NCBI GenBank assembly: GCA_004557385.1 | Contig: SFEA01000026.1 | Coordinates: 1 to 55,738 of the forward strand | From: Bacteroidales bacterium | GTDB taxonomy: Bacteria > Bacteroidota > Bacteroidia > Bacteroidales > Muribaculaceae | DNA: 55,738 bases | Direction: 5' to 3' | Part shown: positions 43,440 through 53,300 of the stretch, one piece after another | Position numbering within the stretch: the stretch's first letter is position 1 | Layout: each line of letters opens with the position of its first letter | The notes under the pieces: generated by a model | Database searches by the model: none | What the model was told of the DNA's origin: nothing | What the model saw: only the letters and a program-made list of their open reading frames with translations | Translations under genes and position numbers: made by a program

Positions 43440-45461
43440 ATGAACAAATATTTAACCCATGCCATTTGTGCATCAGCCATTTTCATGACACCGTGCATCG
43501 GCGTAAACGCCAGCCACATTGCTCAAGCATCAACCGACCCATTTGCCGCGATTCCAACATATTCGGGCAACGACCTTGAACTCAGCATCGAAGGAAACCG
43601 ATTCAGCTTTGCGCTATGGTCGCCCATGGCTGAAAGCGCCCGCGTGAAAATCTATGCACAGGGCAGAGGCGGCGAAGCCTTGTGGGTGAATAGCATGACG
43701 AAAGACGGCGCCACCGGTGTTTGGCGATATGCAACAGAAGGCAACCTGCTCGGCAAGTTCTATACGTTTCAAATAAAGTATAACGGCAAGTGGCTCGACG
43801 AAACGCCCGGCATCTGGGCAAAAGCGCTTGGGGTGAATGGCGAACGAGCCGCCATCATCGACATGAGCCGCACCAATCCCGAAGGATGGGACACCGACCG
43901 CGGTCCTGTGGTTGACCATTTTACCGATGTAATATTGTATGAGATGCATCACCGCGACTTTTCGATGCACCAAAATTCGGGCATCGTGAACAAAGGCAAG
44001 TTCATAGCCATGCTCGAAAAGGGCACCACAAGCGCCAACGGGCAAAAGACGGGCATCGACCACCTGAAAGAGCTGGGCATCACGCATGTGCACATACTGC
44101 CATCGTTCGACTATAACAGCGTTGACGAAGCGAATTTGGCGAGCAACCAATACAACTGGGGCTACGACCCGATAAATTACAACGCCCCCGATGGCGGCTA
44201 TTCAACAAATCCGGCAGATGCCTATACCCGCATACGCGAAATGAAGCAAATGGTGAAGGCGCTGCACGATGCCGGAATAGGCGTTGTGATGGATGTGGTG
44301 TATAATCACACGGGAGTGAGCGAAGGAAGCAATTTCGAGCTGACTGCACCGGGCTATTTCTATCGTCATAGAGCCGACGGCACGCTGAGCGATGCATCGG
44401 GCTGCGGCAACGAAACGGCAAGCGAACGCAAGATGATGCATGATTTCATCGTAAATTCGGTGTGCTATTGGGCAAAAGAATATCACATCGACGGCTTCCG
44501 TTTCGACTTGATGGCAATTCACGACATTGCCACGATGAACGATGTGGCTTCGGCTTTGAAAGAAATCAATCCGTCGAGCTTCGTCTACGGCGAAGGATGG
44601 ACAGCCGGCGACTCGCCACTGCCCGTTGAACAACGCGCCCTGAAGGTGAATGTGGCAAAGATGAAAGGCGTGGCTGTGTTCAGCGACGACATTCGCGACG
44701 GCATTAAGGGCCACTATGCAACAGCCACCGACCCAGGGTTTGCAAGCGGCAAAGTTGGCAACGACGAGACCGTGAAAATTGGCATCGTGGCATCTACGGC
44801 ACATCCGCAGGTCGACTATTCAAAAGGCAATAACGCAAAACAGCCTTACGCCACTTCGCCCGAGCAGATTGTGAATTATGTGTCGTGTCACGACGACCTT
44901 TGCCTCACCGACAAGCTGGCTGTATCGATGCCAAACTCAACCGTTGAACAGCGAATTGCCGTTGCAAAGCTTGCGCAAACCATAGTGTTTACATCGCAAG
45001 GCACTCCGTTCATGTTTGCCGGCGAGGAAGTGTTCCGCAGCAAGAAAGGCGTACACAACAGCTATAAATCGCCCGACGACATTAACGCAATCGATTGGAA
45101 TCAAAAAGCCACCTACCGCGATTTGTTCGACTATTATGCTGCATTAATCGACCTGCGAAAGAGCCACCCGGCATTTCGCATGACATCTGCCGAACAGATT
45201 GCAAAGCATTTGCGCTTCGACAAACTAAACGCACAACAACTCATATCCTACTCGTTAATCAACAATGCCAACGGCGACACTTGGAAAGAAATTAAGTTGA
45301 TTTTCAACGGTAGCGACCAAGCACAATCTGTGAAAATCAAGAAAGCAAATTGGACTGTGATTGCCCGCGACGGCAAAATTGACAAAAATGGAATAGGTGA
45401 GATGACAGGAGGCAACACTACCGTAGCGCCTCACAGCGCGCTCATTTTGGCAATTCAATGA
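43440..45461 (+). CDS. pulA: Type I pullulanase (GH13_14)
   Basis: A secreted debranching enzyme that hydrolyses alpha-1,6 links in pullulan, starch or glycogen. The 673-residue protein has a signal peptide (about 1-25, ending near VNASHIA), a CBM48-type N-terminal domain (about 50-125) and a GH13 barrel. The type I hallmark YNWGYDP is at 238-244. Catalytic residues: nucleophile Asp356 (DGFRFD), acid/base Glu385 (YGEGW) and transition-state Asp485 (SCHDD); region I DVVYNH is at 285-290. C-terminal all-beta domain from about 590. Its stop overlaps the start of the glycerate kinase gene by 4 bases (ATGA), so translation is coupled. Confidence 0.95.
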   Translation: MNKYLTHAICASAIFMTPCIGVNASHIAQASTDPFAAIPTYSGNDLELSIEGNRFSFALWSPMAESARVKIYAQGRGGEALWVNSMTKDGATGVWRYATEGNLLGKFYTFQIKYNGKWLDETPGIWAKALGVNGERAAIIDMSRTNPEGWDTDRGPVVDHFTDVILYEMHHRDFSMHQNSGIVNKGKFIAMLEKGTTSANGQKTGIDHLKELGITHVHILPSFDYNSVDEANLASNQYNWGYDPINYNAPDGGYSTNPADAYTRIREMKQMVKALHDAGIGVVMDVVYNHTGVSEGSNFELTAPGYFYRHRADGTLSDASGCGNETASERKMMHDFIVNSVCYWAKEYHIDGFRFDLMAIHDIATMNDVASALKEINPSSFVYGEGWTAGDSPLPVEQRALKVNVAKMKGVAVFSDDIRDGIKGHYATATDPGFASGKVGNDETVKIGIVASTAHPQVDYSKGNNAKQPYATSPEQIVNYVSCHDDLCLTDKLAVSMPNSTVEQRIAVAKLAQTIVFTSQGTPFMFAGEEVFRSKKGVHNSYKSPDDINAIDWNQKATYRDLFDYYAALIDLRKSHPAFRMTSAEQIAKHLRFDKLNAQQLISYSLINNANGDTWKEIKLIFNGSDQAQSVKIKKANWTVIARDGKIDKNGIGEMTGGNTTVAPHSALILAIQ

Positions 45462-46588
45462 AACTGCTCTTCGCATCCGACTCGTTTAAGGGCACTTTGC
45501 GTAGCGACGAAATAGCACAACTGCTCACACGTGCTGCCGACGAAGTGTTAACGAGGCCAGATTGTCTTTCGCTGGCAGTGGCTGACGGCGGCGAAGGCTC
45601 GATTTGTGCCGTTGTCAACGCAGTAGGCGGGCAGATTAGAAAGCATAAAGTGAATGGACCGTATGGCAATACGGTAGAGGCATCGTATGCGATACTTGGC
45701 GATGGCAGTGCATTCATCGAAATGGCTCAAGCGTCGGGTCTGACACTTGCACCCAAAGCTGAGCGCAATCCTATGCTTGCAAGCACTTACGGAACAGGGC
45801 AACTCATTCTTGAAGCCATCAATCAAGGCATTAGCAACATAACCATATCGATAGGCGGCTCTGCCACAAACGATGGTGGATTGGGCTGCTTGCGTGCACT
45901 TGGCGCAAAATTAATCGGGCGCGAAGGCGAACTGCTACAAGGCTGCGGAGCCGATTTGCTTAGGTTAGCGGCAATCGACATTGGCTTGGTTTCGAAGCGT
46001 CTTGCCGGCAAACGCATCACCGTGATGTGCGATGTGAACAACCCTTTGTGCGGACCCGAGGGGGCAACGCATGTTTTTGCTGCCCAAAAAGGGGCGACTT
46101 TAGCTCAAATTGACCTGCTCGAGAAGGGAATGGAAAACTATCGTAACATTATTTGCCACACATTCGGCATCGACCCAAACGATGTCGAAGGAAGCGGCGC
46201 TGCCGGTGGATTGGGTGCGGCGTTGATTGCTGTGCTCGGTGGCACGAAACAGTCGGGCATCGACACGATTTTGCAAATGACCCAATTCGAAAGCAAGATT
46301 TCGGGCGTCGATTATGTAGTCACAGGCGAAGGCTGCTTGGACAGCCAGTCGTGCTTCGGAAAAGTGATTAGTGGCGTTGCCAAGATGTGCAAAGAGCAAG
46401 GCGTGAAAGTCGTTGCGCTTGTAGGCAAAAAAGGCGAGGGGTGGGAAGAAATACACCAGCACGGCATATCAAGGGTTTTTGCTGTCACCGATTATTTTTC
46501 ACTCCACGATTCGTTATTAAACCCTCGTGATACATATTATGAGACAGCTAAAGAAATGTTTAAATTTTATAGTTTAACCAATTGTTAA
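45458..46588 (+). CDS. Glycerate kinase
   Basis: A 376-residue glycerate kinase of the GlxK/GarK family, phosphorylating D-glycerate (to 2- or 3-phosphoglycerate, depending on subgroup). Family motifs are SDSFKGTL at 8-15, AVADGGEGS at about 44-52, SIGGSATNDGGLG at about 129-141 and TGEGCLDSQS near residue 289. The enzyme is cytoplasmic. Translational coupling to pullulanase (ATGA overlap) is unexpected, since glycerate is not a product of starch debranching; it may just be operon packing. The next gene starts 10 bases later. Confidence 0.94.
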   Translation: MKLLFASDSFKGTLRSDEIAQLLTRAADEVLTRPDCLSLAVADGGEGSICAVVNAVGGQIRKHKVNGPYGNTVEASYAILGDGSAFIEMAQASGLTLAPKAERNPMLASTYGTGQLILEAINQGISNITISIGGSATNDGGLGCLRALGAKLIGREGELLQGCGADLLRLAAIDIGLVSKRLAGKRITVMCDVNNPLCGPEGATHVFAAQKGATLAQIDLLEKGMENYRNIICHTFGIDPNDVEGSGAAGGLGAALIAVLGGTKQSGIDTILQMTQFESKISGVDYVVTGEGCLDSQSCFGKVISGVAKMCKEQGVKVVALVGKKGEGWEEIHQHGISRVFAVTDYFSLHDSLLNPRDTYYETAKEMFKFYSLTNC

Positions 46589-46598
46589 ATAACTGAAT

Positions 46599-47900
46599 AT
46601 GAAAAGAATTCTTCTACAAATTGTCTGCATGATGGCAGCCGTGCTTGCCAGTGCACGAACAGTGACCACCTTCGATTTTACAAAACCCGACGCTGACAAT
46701 AAATTATTTGGCGTAGAATTGCAAAGTATTGGGTCTGCTTCGTATGGTTATATCGGGTTTGCCACCGTATTAGAACAGCAAAACATAAAAATTTCATTCG
46801 CCGAAATAGATGCCTCTCAAAACCCGTACGGCCCAATGTTTAAATTGTTAAAAGGCGAGGATGTTTATCATATGGAGTTGAATCCAAAATTTGGTGTTGG
46901 CGGAATTACGTTCGCTTCAGCTAATGATGAACTAATTTCCGAGATAAAGTTTGAATATTTCACGAATGAGTCTTTGAAAGAAACAACATTTAAAGATTGG
47001 ACTCTGAGCACTGGCGTGCTCGACGAAACCAATCATGATGTTTGGACGGGCGAAAGCCAGAGTGTCACTTTTAGCATGTTGGATAACACCGCTGGCGCGG
47101 CACGATTAAAGCGAATCATTATCACCACAACGGCCGAAGGAGAAAACAGTCCCGAATATAATTCGGTTAACAGCATTTCAGAGGCAGTGGCGTTGGGCGA
47201 GGACAGCTATGTAAAATTCTCCGGAGCACTTTCTTGTGTGTCGCAAAGCAGCGACTGCAAGTATACGCTGGTGAGCGATGGCACAAACGTTATTTATCTC
47301 TATTCACCTACGGCTGGGGTCGCCGCCTTGAAAATTGGCGAGGCTGTAAAGCCCGGCATCAGTGGCAAAATGGGCAACATCGATGGAGTTCCTTGCCTCA
47401 CAATTGAACACAAAACATTCGGCAGTCAAATGCAAGTGCAAAATCAACGAGTATACCTCTCGGAACTGACTGATGATTTTGTCGGAAAAGTTGTGAAGGT
47501 TTATGGCGGAATAATCAATGTTGACGGCGACGAACCAACGCTCACCCAAGGCGAAACCACAATAGCAATTCATGGCGTTACTCTTAACGGTTTCTCAACC
47601 ACAACTCAAAACTACGTGGAAGTGATTGGCGTGATTGGAAAAGACGGCAGCAATTATATCATACAGCCGGTTTCGGTTGTTGCCAGCATTTTCACAGCCG
47701 ATGAAAATATTACAACTGACCGTCCTCGTGTCACCGTTGTCGGCGGCAACATTTGCATTGAAGGCAATTGGCGCACAACAAGCGTTTATGATAGCGAGGG
47801 ACGCCTCGTGGCAAAGGATAGGGCAGTGGTTGATTGTTCGCAGGGCGTTTTCATTGTCACTGCCGATAACCGCACCATTGCGAAAGTGCTGATTCGCTAA
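46599..47900 (+). CDS. Secreted OB-fold-like protein with C-terminal sorting-type domain
   Basis: A 433-residue exported protein of unknown function. A signal peptide (about 1-19, IVCMMAAVLASA) is followed by a beta-sandwich-like region (about 22-185). Residues about 190-370 contain two OB-fold-like repeats (SYVKFSGALSCVSQSSDCKYTLVSDGTNVIYLY; GKVVKVYGGIINVDGDEPTL), a domain that is common in secreted Bacteroidales proteins annotated as nucleic-acid binding. The last about 60 residues (GNICIEG ... SVYDSEGRLV ... GVFIVTADNRTIAKVLIR) form a small beta domain like T9SS-type C-terminal sorting domains. Ligand unknown. Confidence 0.7.
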   Translation: MKRILLQIVCMMAAVLASARTVTTFDFTKPDADNKLFGVELQSIGSASYGYIGFATVLEQQNIKISFAEIDASQNPYGPMFKLLKGEDVYHMELNPKFGVGGITFASANDELISEIKFEYFTNESLKETTFKDWTLSTGVLDETNHDVWTGESQSVTFSMLDNTAGAARLKRIIITTTAEGENSPEYNSVNSISEAVALGEDSYVKFSGALSCVSQSSDCKYTLVSDGTNVIYLYSPTAGVAALKIGEAVKPGISGKMGNIDGVPCLTIEHKTFGSQMQVQNQRVYLSELTDDFVGKVVKVYGGIINVDGDEPTLTQGETTIAIHGVTLNGFSTTTQNYVEVIGVIGKDGSNYIIQPVSVVASIFTADENITTDRPRVTVVGGNICIEGNWRTTSVYDSEGRLVAKDRAVVDCSQGVFIVTADNRTIAKVLIR

Positions 47901-47908
47901 TAAGCGCT

Positions 47909-47941
47909 TTTGGCGTTTCCGAATTATTTGTTGTATCTTTA
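47909..47941 (+). promoter_or_regulatory. Candidate promoter of the GH20 gene
   Basis: TTTG at 47909-47912 followed after 21 bases by TATCTTTA at 47934-47941, one mismatch from TAnnTTTG. The leader would be about 33 bases. Confidence 0.5.
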
Positions 47942-47980
47942 CAAATATTTATTCGACAAAACCATAAATATTTTTATACG

Positions 47981-50044
47981 ATGAATACATTCAATCTCAC
48001 AAGGCTATTATGTTGCTTAGCCACTGCTTCGATGCTGTTTTTTGCCCAAGCAGCCTCGAGCGAAAATGCCATCTCCGGCTCAGTTTATAACATTATTCCT
48101 ATCCCGGCAAACATACAACCGGGAAAAGGAACATTCACACTGACGGAGCAAGGCGCCAAAGTGTATGTTCAAGGTGCATCAGCCGCTTTTTCCAACTATA
48201 TTCAGCAATCGGCACTGAAATGTAAAGTTACAAAAAAGCGTTCGGATGCCAACATTGCAATCGTTGTAGGCAGCAAAGCAAGCAAGAAAATTGCTACCGA
48301 GGGTTACTTTCTCACTATAAGCCCTAAGCGAATCGATGTGGTGGCATCCACTGAACAGGGCGCATTTTATGCTATTCAAACTCTGTTGCAAATGACACAA
48401 ATGGGCGAGTTGCGCACCATCGATTGTTGCACCGTTGCCGATGAACCACGATTTCCTTATCGCGGTTTGCACTTCGATGTGTCGCGCCATTTCTTCTCGA
48501 AGGAGTTTCTCATCAAGCAAATTGATGCAATGGCGTTGCTTAAGCTCAACCGTATGCACCTCCATCTCACCGACGGTGCAGGATGGCGCCTCCAAATCGA
48601 CCGTTACCCCCGTTTGACATCATTCGCTGCCTGGCGTCCGGCAAAGACATGGCAAGAGTGGACTAAGTGCGAAACAAAATATTGTGACCAAAATGACCCA
48701 GATGCCCATGGCGGATTCTACACAAAGGACGACATCCGCGAGGTGTTGGCGTATGCCGAATCGCGCCACATAACCGTAATACCTGAGATTGAGATGCCGG
48801 GACACAGCGAAGAAGCCGTGGCGGCATATCCAGAGGTGTCGTGCGACGGTACAGGCAAGGGTGGCGATTTCTGTCCTGGTAAGGAGGCTACTTTCCAGTT
48901 CCTCGAGAACATCCTTAGTGAAGTGATTGACCTTTTCCCCTCGCACTACATACACATTGGCGGTGATGAGGCTGGAAAAGGCGCTTGGAAAACTTGCCCC
49001 GATTGTCAGCGGAGAATGAAGGAGGAAGGCCTTAACAGCCTCGACGAACTGCAGAGCTACCTGATTCGCCGCATCGAAAAGTTTGTCAATTCAAAAGGCC
49101 GTGACATTATCGGTTGGGATGAAATCCTTGAAGGAGGTTTGGCACCGAATGCCACCGTTATGTCGTGGCGTGGAACAAGTGGCGGCATCAAAGCCATCAA
49201 GGCAGGCCACGATGTTGTGATGACACCCGGAGAACTTTACCTCGACCACACACAGGATGCACCGTTTAAAGAGCCAATGTCGATTGGCGGTTATGGTTCG
49301 TTGCAAGTAACCTACGACTTTAATCCTGTTGACCCAAGCATCACTCAGCAAGAACTCAAACATCTTTTAGGTGTACAAGCAAACCTATGGACAGAGTATG
49401 TGCCCACACCCGAGCATGCCGAGTATATGTACTACCCCCGCACCTTTGCTGTGGCTGAAACCGGTTGGAGCCGAGCAGAAGACAAGAATTACGAAAAATT
49501 CCGCCCACGAGCAGTTGAACTTTGTAATATTTTACAGAAATTGGGCTATAACACATTCGACCTATCTAACGAATATGGCAATCGCCGTGAAAGCCTGCAA
49601 CCGGTTCAGCATCTTGCTAAAGGATGCAAAGTGACTTATCAACAGCCGTTCAGCAAAGCATGGCCATCGCATGGCGCCACCACGCTCACCGATGGCGAAC
49701 TTGGCGGCTGGACTTATGCCGACCATAAGTGGCAAGGTCTGCTTAAAGACTTGGATGTTGTAATCGACCTCGGCAAACTGCAACCAGTGCATTATGTGGG
49801 TGCCACCTTCATGCATCTGCCAGGACCAGGCGTATATGTTCCACGAAGCATGCAAGTTGAAGTGTCGGCTGACGGAAAGAATTACGAAAGCATCGGAACA
49901 TTATGGAACGACATCGATGACAAAATTCCAGACTTGCTTTTCAAAACATTCAGCCTCACTTGCAATCGCCAAGCGCGCTATGTGCGGGTGCACGCTGTCA
50001 ACGGAAAAGAATTCATCTTTGTTGATGAAATTATAGTAAACTAA
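47981..50044 (+). CDS. Beta-N-acetylhexosaminidase, GH20 family
   Basis: A 687-residue exported glycosidase removing terminal GlcNAc or GalNAc, for example from host mucin or chitooligosaccharides. Signal peptide about 1-25. A GH20b N-terminal domain (about 35-150) precedes the TIM barrel with the acid/base pair Asp329-Glu330 in HIGGDE and substrate-binding landmarks RGLHFDVSRHFF and HLHLTDGAGWR. The C-terminal region (about 560-687) is a beta-sandwich resembling F5/8-type or concanavalin-like modules (VHYVGATFMHL, RYVRVHAVNGKEF). All catalytic residues are present. It appears monocistronic with a terminator after it. Confidence 0.96.
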   Translation: MNTFNLTRLLCCLATASMLFFAQAASSENAISGSVYNIIPIPANIQPGKGTFTLTEQGAKVYVQGASAAFSNYIQQSALKCKVTKKRSDANIAIVVGSKASKKIATEGYFLTISPKRIDVVASTEQGAFYAIQTLLQMTQMGELRTIDCCTVADEPRFPYRGLHFDVSRHFFSKEFLIKQIDAMALLKLNRMHLHLTDGAGWRLQIDRYPRLTSFAAWRPAKTWQEWTKCETKYCDQNDPDAHGGFYTKDDIREVLAYAESRHITVIPEIEMPGHSEEAVAAYPEVSCDGTGKGGDFCPGKEATFQFLENILSEVIDLFPSHYIHIGGDEAGKGAWKTCPDCQRRMKEEGLNSLDELQSYLIRRIEKFVNSKGRDIIGWDEILEGGLAPNATVMSWRGTSGGIKAIKAGHDVVMTPGELYLDHTQDAPFKEPMSIGGYGSLQVTYDFNPVDPSITQQELKHLLGVQANLWTEYVPTPEHAEYMYYPRTFAVAETGWSRAEDKNYEKFRPRAVELCNILQKLGYNTFDLSNEYGNRRESLQPVQHLAKGCKVTYQQPFSKAWPSHGATTLTDGELGGWTYADHKWQGLLKDLDVVIDLGKLQPVHYVGATFMHLPGPGVYVPRSMQVEVSADGKNYESIGTLWNDIDDKIPDLLFKTFSLTCNRQARYVRVHAVNGKEFIFVDEIIVN

Positions 50045-50066
50045 TCATTTAATAAATATCATATAC

Positions 50067-50116
50067 TTGGCTGCGTCGATGGCAATAATATGCTTACGGC
50101 GCAGCCAATATTATTT
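50067..50116 (+). terminator. Terminator after the GH20 gene
   Basis: TTGGCTGCGTCG (50067-50078) pairs with CGGCGCAGCCAA (50097-50108), 12 bp with one T-G pair, 18-base loop, followed by TATTATTTT. Confidence 0.88.
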
Positions 50117-50325
50117 TGTGTTGTTGAAGGGATGTGAATTACGCAACAACTTAGCGAATATATATGTTGGCATCGATAAGTCATTGGGTATTTTTGTGAC
50201 AGTTGCTGCAGAAACTACAATGGAGTATTTACTCACGTATCGTGCTAAATGCTTATCCCGTTGCCGTTAAGTACAATATCGGCAACCCGATTTAGCTATC
50301 ACGTCTACACATCGCCGAGTGCGGA
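50117..50325. other. Non-coding spacer with two short inverted repeats
   Basis: Between the two facing terminators there is no convincing gene. It has GTTGTTG/CAACAAC (50120-50126, 50144-50150) and GTTGCCG/CGGCAAC (50260-50266, 50280-50286). Neither is followed by a T-tract. The short open frames here (60-67 codons) show no protein I recognise, so I read it as spacer or gene remnant. Confidence 0.4.
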
Positions 50326-50356
50326 CATAAAAAGGGACTGCCGGAGGGCAGCCCCT
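50326..50356 (-). terminator. Terminator after the BspA-like gene
   Basis: On the minus strand GGGGCTGCC is followed by a 3-base loop region and GGCAGTCCC, then TTTTTATG. It lies about 35 bases past the LRR protein stop. Confidence 0.88.
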
Positions 50357-50388
50357 ATGGTGAGTGAAGAATGTTATTCTTCCAGAAG

Positions 50389-53300
50389 TTATCTAACTGC
50401 GAGTTTTGTTACTTGGTTGCCAACCTTCACGATGTAGAAGCCCGGAGTTACGGCGATTGTCGCGCTTGATGCTTCTATGGCGGTTATGAGTTGACCGTTT
50501 GCCGAGTAAACTGCGATTGTGGTTTGCTTGTCGGCAGCTACGTTGATGTTGCCGTTTGCGGCAAATATGCGTGCGGTGCCGGCATCTACATCCTCAATCG
50601 CTGTTATAGGCTTGTCGGAGGCTTTCAATGCTACAAATTTCAAAGCATCGCTTTCTTTTGACACAACTCCGGCGAAGTAGTACCATCCGTCAGCGTCCAA
50701 ATTCATGGTTGCAGCGTCGTAATTTACAATCATAGTGAGCGGCTCGGTTTCAGTGCCGCTTTTGGTTGCTGGAGTGCTCTCAGCCGACTGCAATACAAGA
50801 CTGCCTTCCGCTTCGTTGATTTTTGATGTGCTCACGTAGCCTCTAACCGAGCAATATTCGGCAGGTTGCGGAGCCACAAGCCAAATGTTGCTTACGGCAG
50901 CATTATCGGCATGGATATTGAAGTTTTCCACACGATATGTGTTGATGCCCATCTTGCCTTTGGCGGATGACACATCTTCGTTGAATGAGATAACAGGATA
51001 ATCGGTGTTAGAAAGCACTGTGGCCAAGTTGCCACTTTCGATTTCTTGTCCAACATAGTCGGATGTCAAGCCTTCGATAGCCACCCAGTCTTCTTGTATG
51101 AAGTCGCTCTCTTTGTCGCTATTCAATTCCGATTTCTTATCCTCGTTGAAGGTGTTCTTCGAAGAACCGTTGTTGTTCATAGTAGAGGCATAGAGATATT
51201 TGCCGTCGAAATAATGGCCGTACAAATCAGTGTTGATTACATATTCCTCACCGGCATTTGCAGCCAACACCTTGTCGAGACCGTTCTCTGTACTCACATA
51301 TTGGCGTGTAAATTCAAGTGAAATCGGTTCGCAGTAGTTTGTGCCATCGCTGACATAAGCCACAACTGTGCAAGAAGAAGATATTTTTATTGGGCCAGTG
51401 TAGACATAGACGTCGTGTACTTCGTTTTCTGTAGCAACTCTAACATTGCTTTGAGGAACGATGTAATAGTAAATCTCACCTATCACGTTAGGATTAGTGA
51501 GTGTCAACTCGAAAGACTGATTAAACACGCCCGACTCGTTAGAAACCTTCGGAGCAGCGAAAATTCTATCGCCGATACCTTGCTTGATAGTGGTGAATTT
51601 GCTCCATGGCAGAGTGTTTTTATAAGCATCAAGGCTTCCAAACGGCACATATAGAGTAGCGTCAGTATAAACCTTATCGTCAAATACACTTGCGTCGCAC
51701 TCTAAAGGAGTTGCACTCTTGTTGACTACGGTTCCGATATCTTTGCAGCCGTAAAACGCATTAGCGCCAATGGATGTCAACTTGTCGTGGAGAGTAACGC
51801 CACTTATAAAGTCAAGGTTCTGGAATGCACCTTCTTCAATAGCTACCACATCGGCCGAATTGTATTGTTCGGGAATCTCAAACATGTCTACGAAGTCGCT
51901 AACGAGAGCATATTTACCTTTGCGGACAGAGTAGGTGCCGGTCGCTTCGTCATATTCAAAGGCGAACATAGCCGGGTGCTTGAGTTTGTCGAACTTGCGC
52001 CAAATTTCGTTAGCCACAAAATCTTGAAATTTCTCATCGAGCACATCAATCACGGTGGTGGCATAGTGCGATGCATCGAAGGCATCTTCGTTTGCCACTG
52101 TGGGAGGATTATACGATGAAGCTTTGAAACTGATTGTTTCCAATACGCTACAGCCAGTGAACGCCTGGGAGCCTATTGAGACTGTGATTGGAGTTTCCGA
52201 TGAAGAATTGAAATTGATTGATTTCAATGCACTACAGTAGGTGAACGCCTTGGTGCCAATTGATGTGAGATTCTCGAAATCCAAACTTGTCAAACCTGTA
52301 CAGCCTTCAAATGAACCTTCACCAATTGTGGTAACTGCAGATGTGTTGGGTGTAGAAGCCAATGAGGTGCAACCTTTGAAACTTCCTTTGCCAATAGATG
52401 TGACATTCGTGAAATCAAACTCCTCCAAGGCAGTACAGCCTCGGAAAGCGGTCTCGTTAATCAAAAACTCCGTCTGCGGGAGAGATATTGTTGTCAGGCT
52501 TGTGCAGCCATCAAAGCAGGAGTAGCCGATTTTTGATATCTCAGGGGTACATTCAGAAGTAACGCTTACGAGACTTTTACAATCTGTGAAGACACTGTCC
52601 ATATCGTTGTCCTGACCATTGCCCTTGAGGCGATAGAACTTTACAGATTTCAAGTTGTCGCAATATTTAAAAATATCAGGGTTCATTACTGTATAGTCGT
52701 CGCCGGAGCCGGTAAAAGTGACGGTTTCGAGAGCCTTGCAGTCTTGGAATGTATAAAGTCCGTCGAACCGCACTTTGCCTTTTGCTGTTACGGTTTTTAG
52801 ATTTTCGCAAGCAGCAAATGTGTAATACCCTTGCAAATAGAACGGCTTCTCCAATTCTATTTTGGTAAGGTCAAGCCTCTCGATGCCGGAACGATAGAAT
52901 GCCATTTGTTCGATTTTACCGGTATTAGTAGGGAACTCAATCGACTTGAGGTTTCCGCAATAGCCGAATGTACCCATAGGGATAATAAAGCGACCGGGAG
53001 TGCCATTTGGCAGTTTCACCGAGCTGAGGTTTGCGCAACCCCAGAAAACATGATTGTAAAAGCAGTAAACATCGTTAGTATAGAAATCCACTCCGTCCTC
53101 AAATACAACCGATTCGAGACCACCACCGATAAAGTTACCCCAATGATCGAAATTGGCACAATTTCTGAATGCATATTCACGAATTACTTTCAAACTTTTT
53201 GGCAAAGTAATTGACTCGAGGCTTTTACATAATTCAAAGGCGGAAACTCCAATACTTTTAAGCTTGCTGCTCAAGTTAACACTCCGGAGTCCAGTACAGC

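Noticed and set aside
50045..50388. Possible small gene in the GH20-BspA spacer
   Set aside because: Frames of 60-67 codons overlap terminators and inverted repeats and give no recognisable product.
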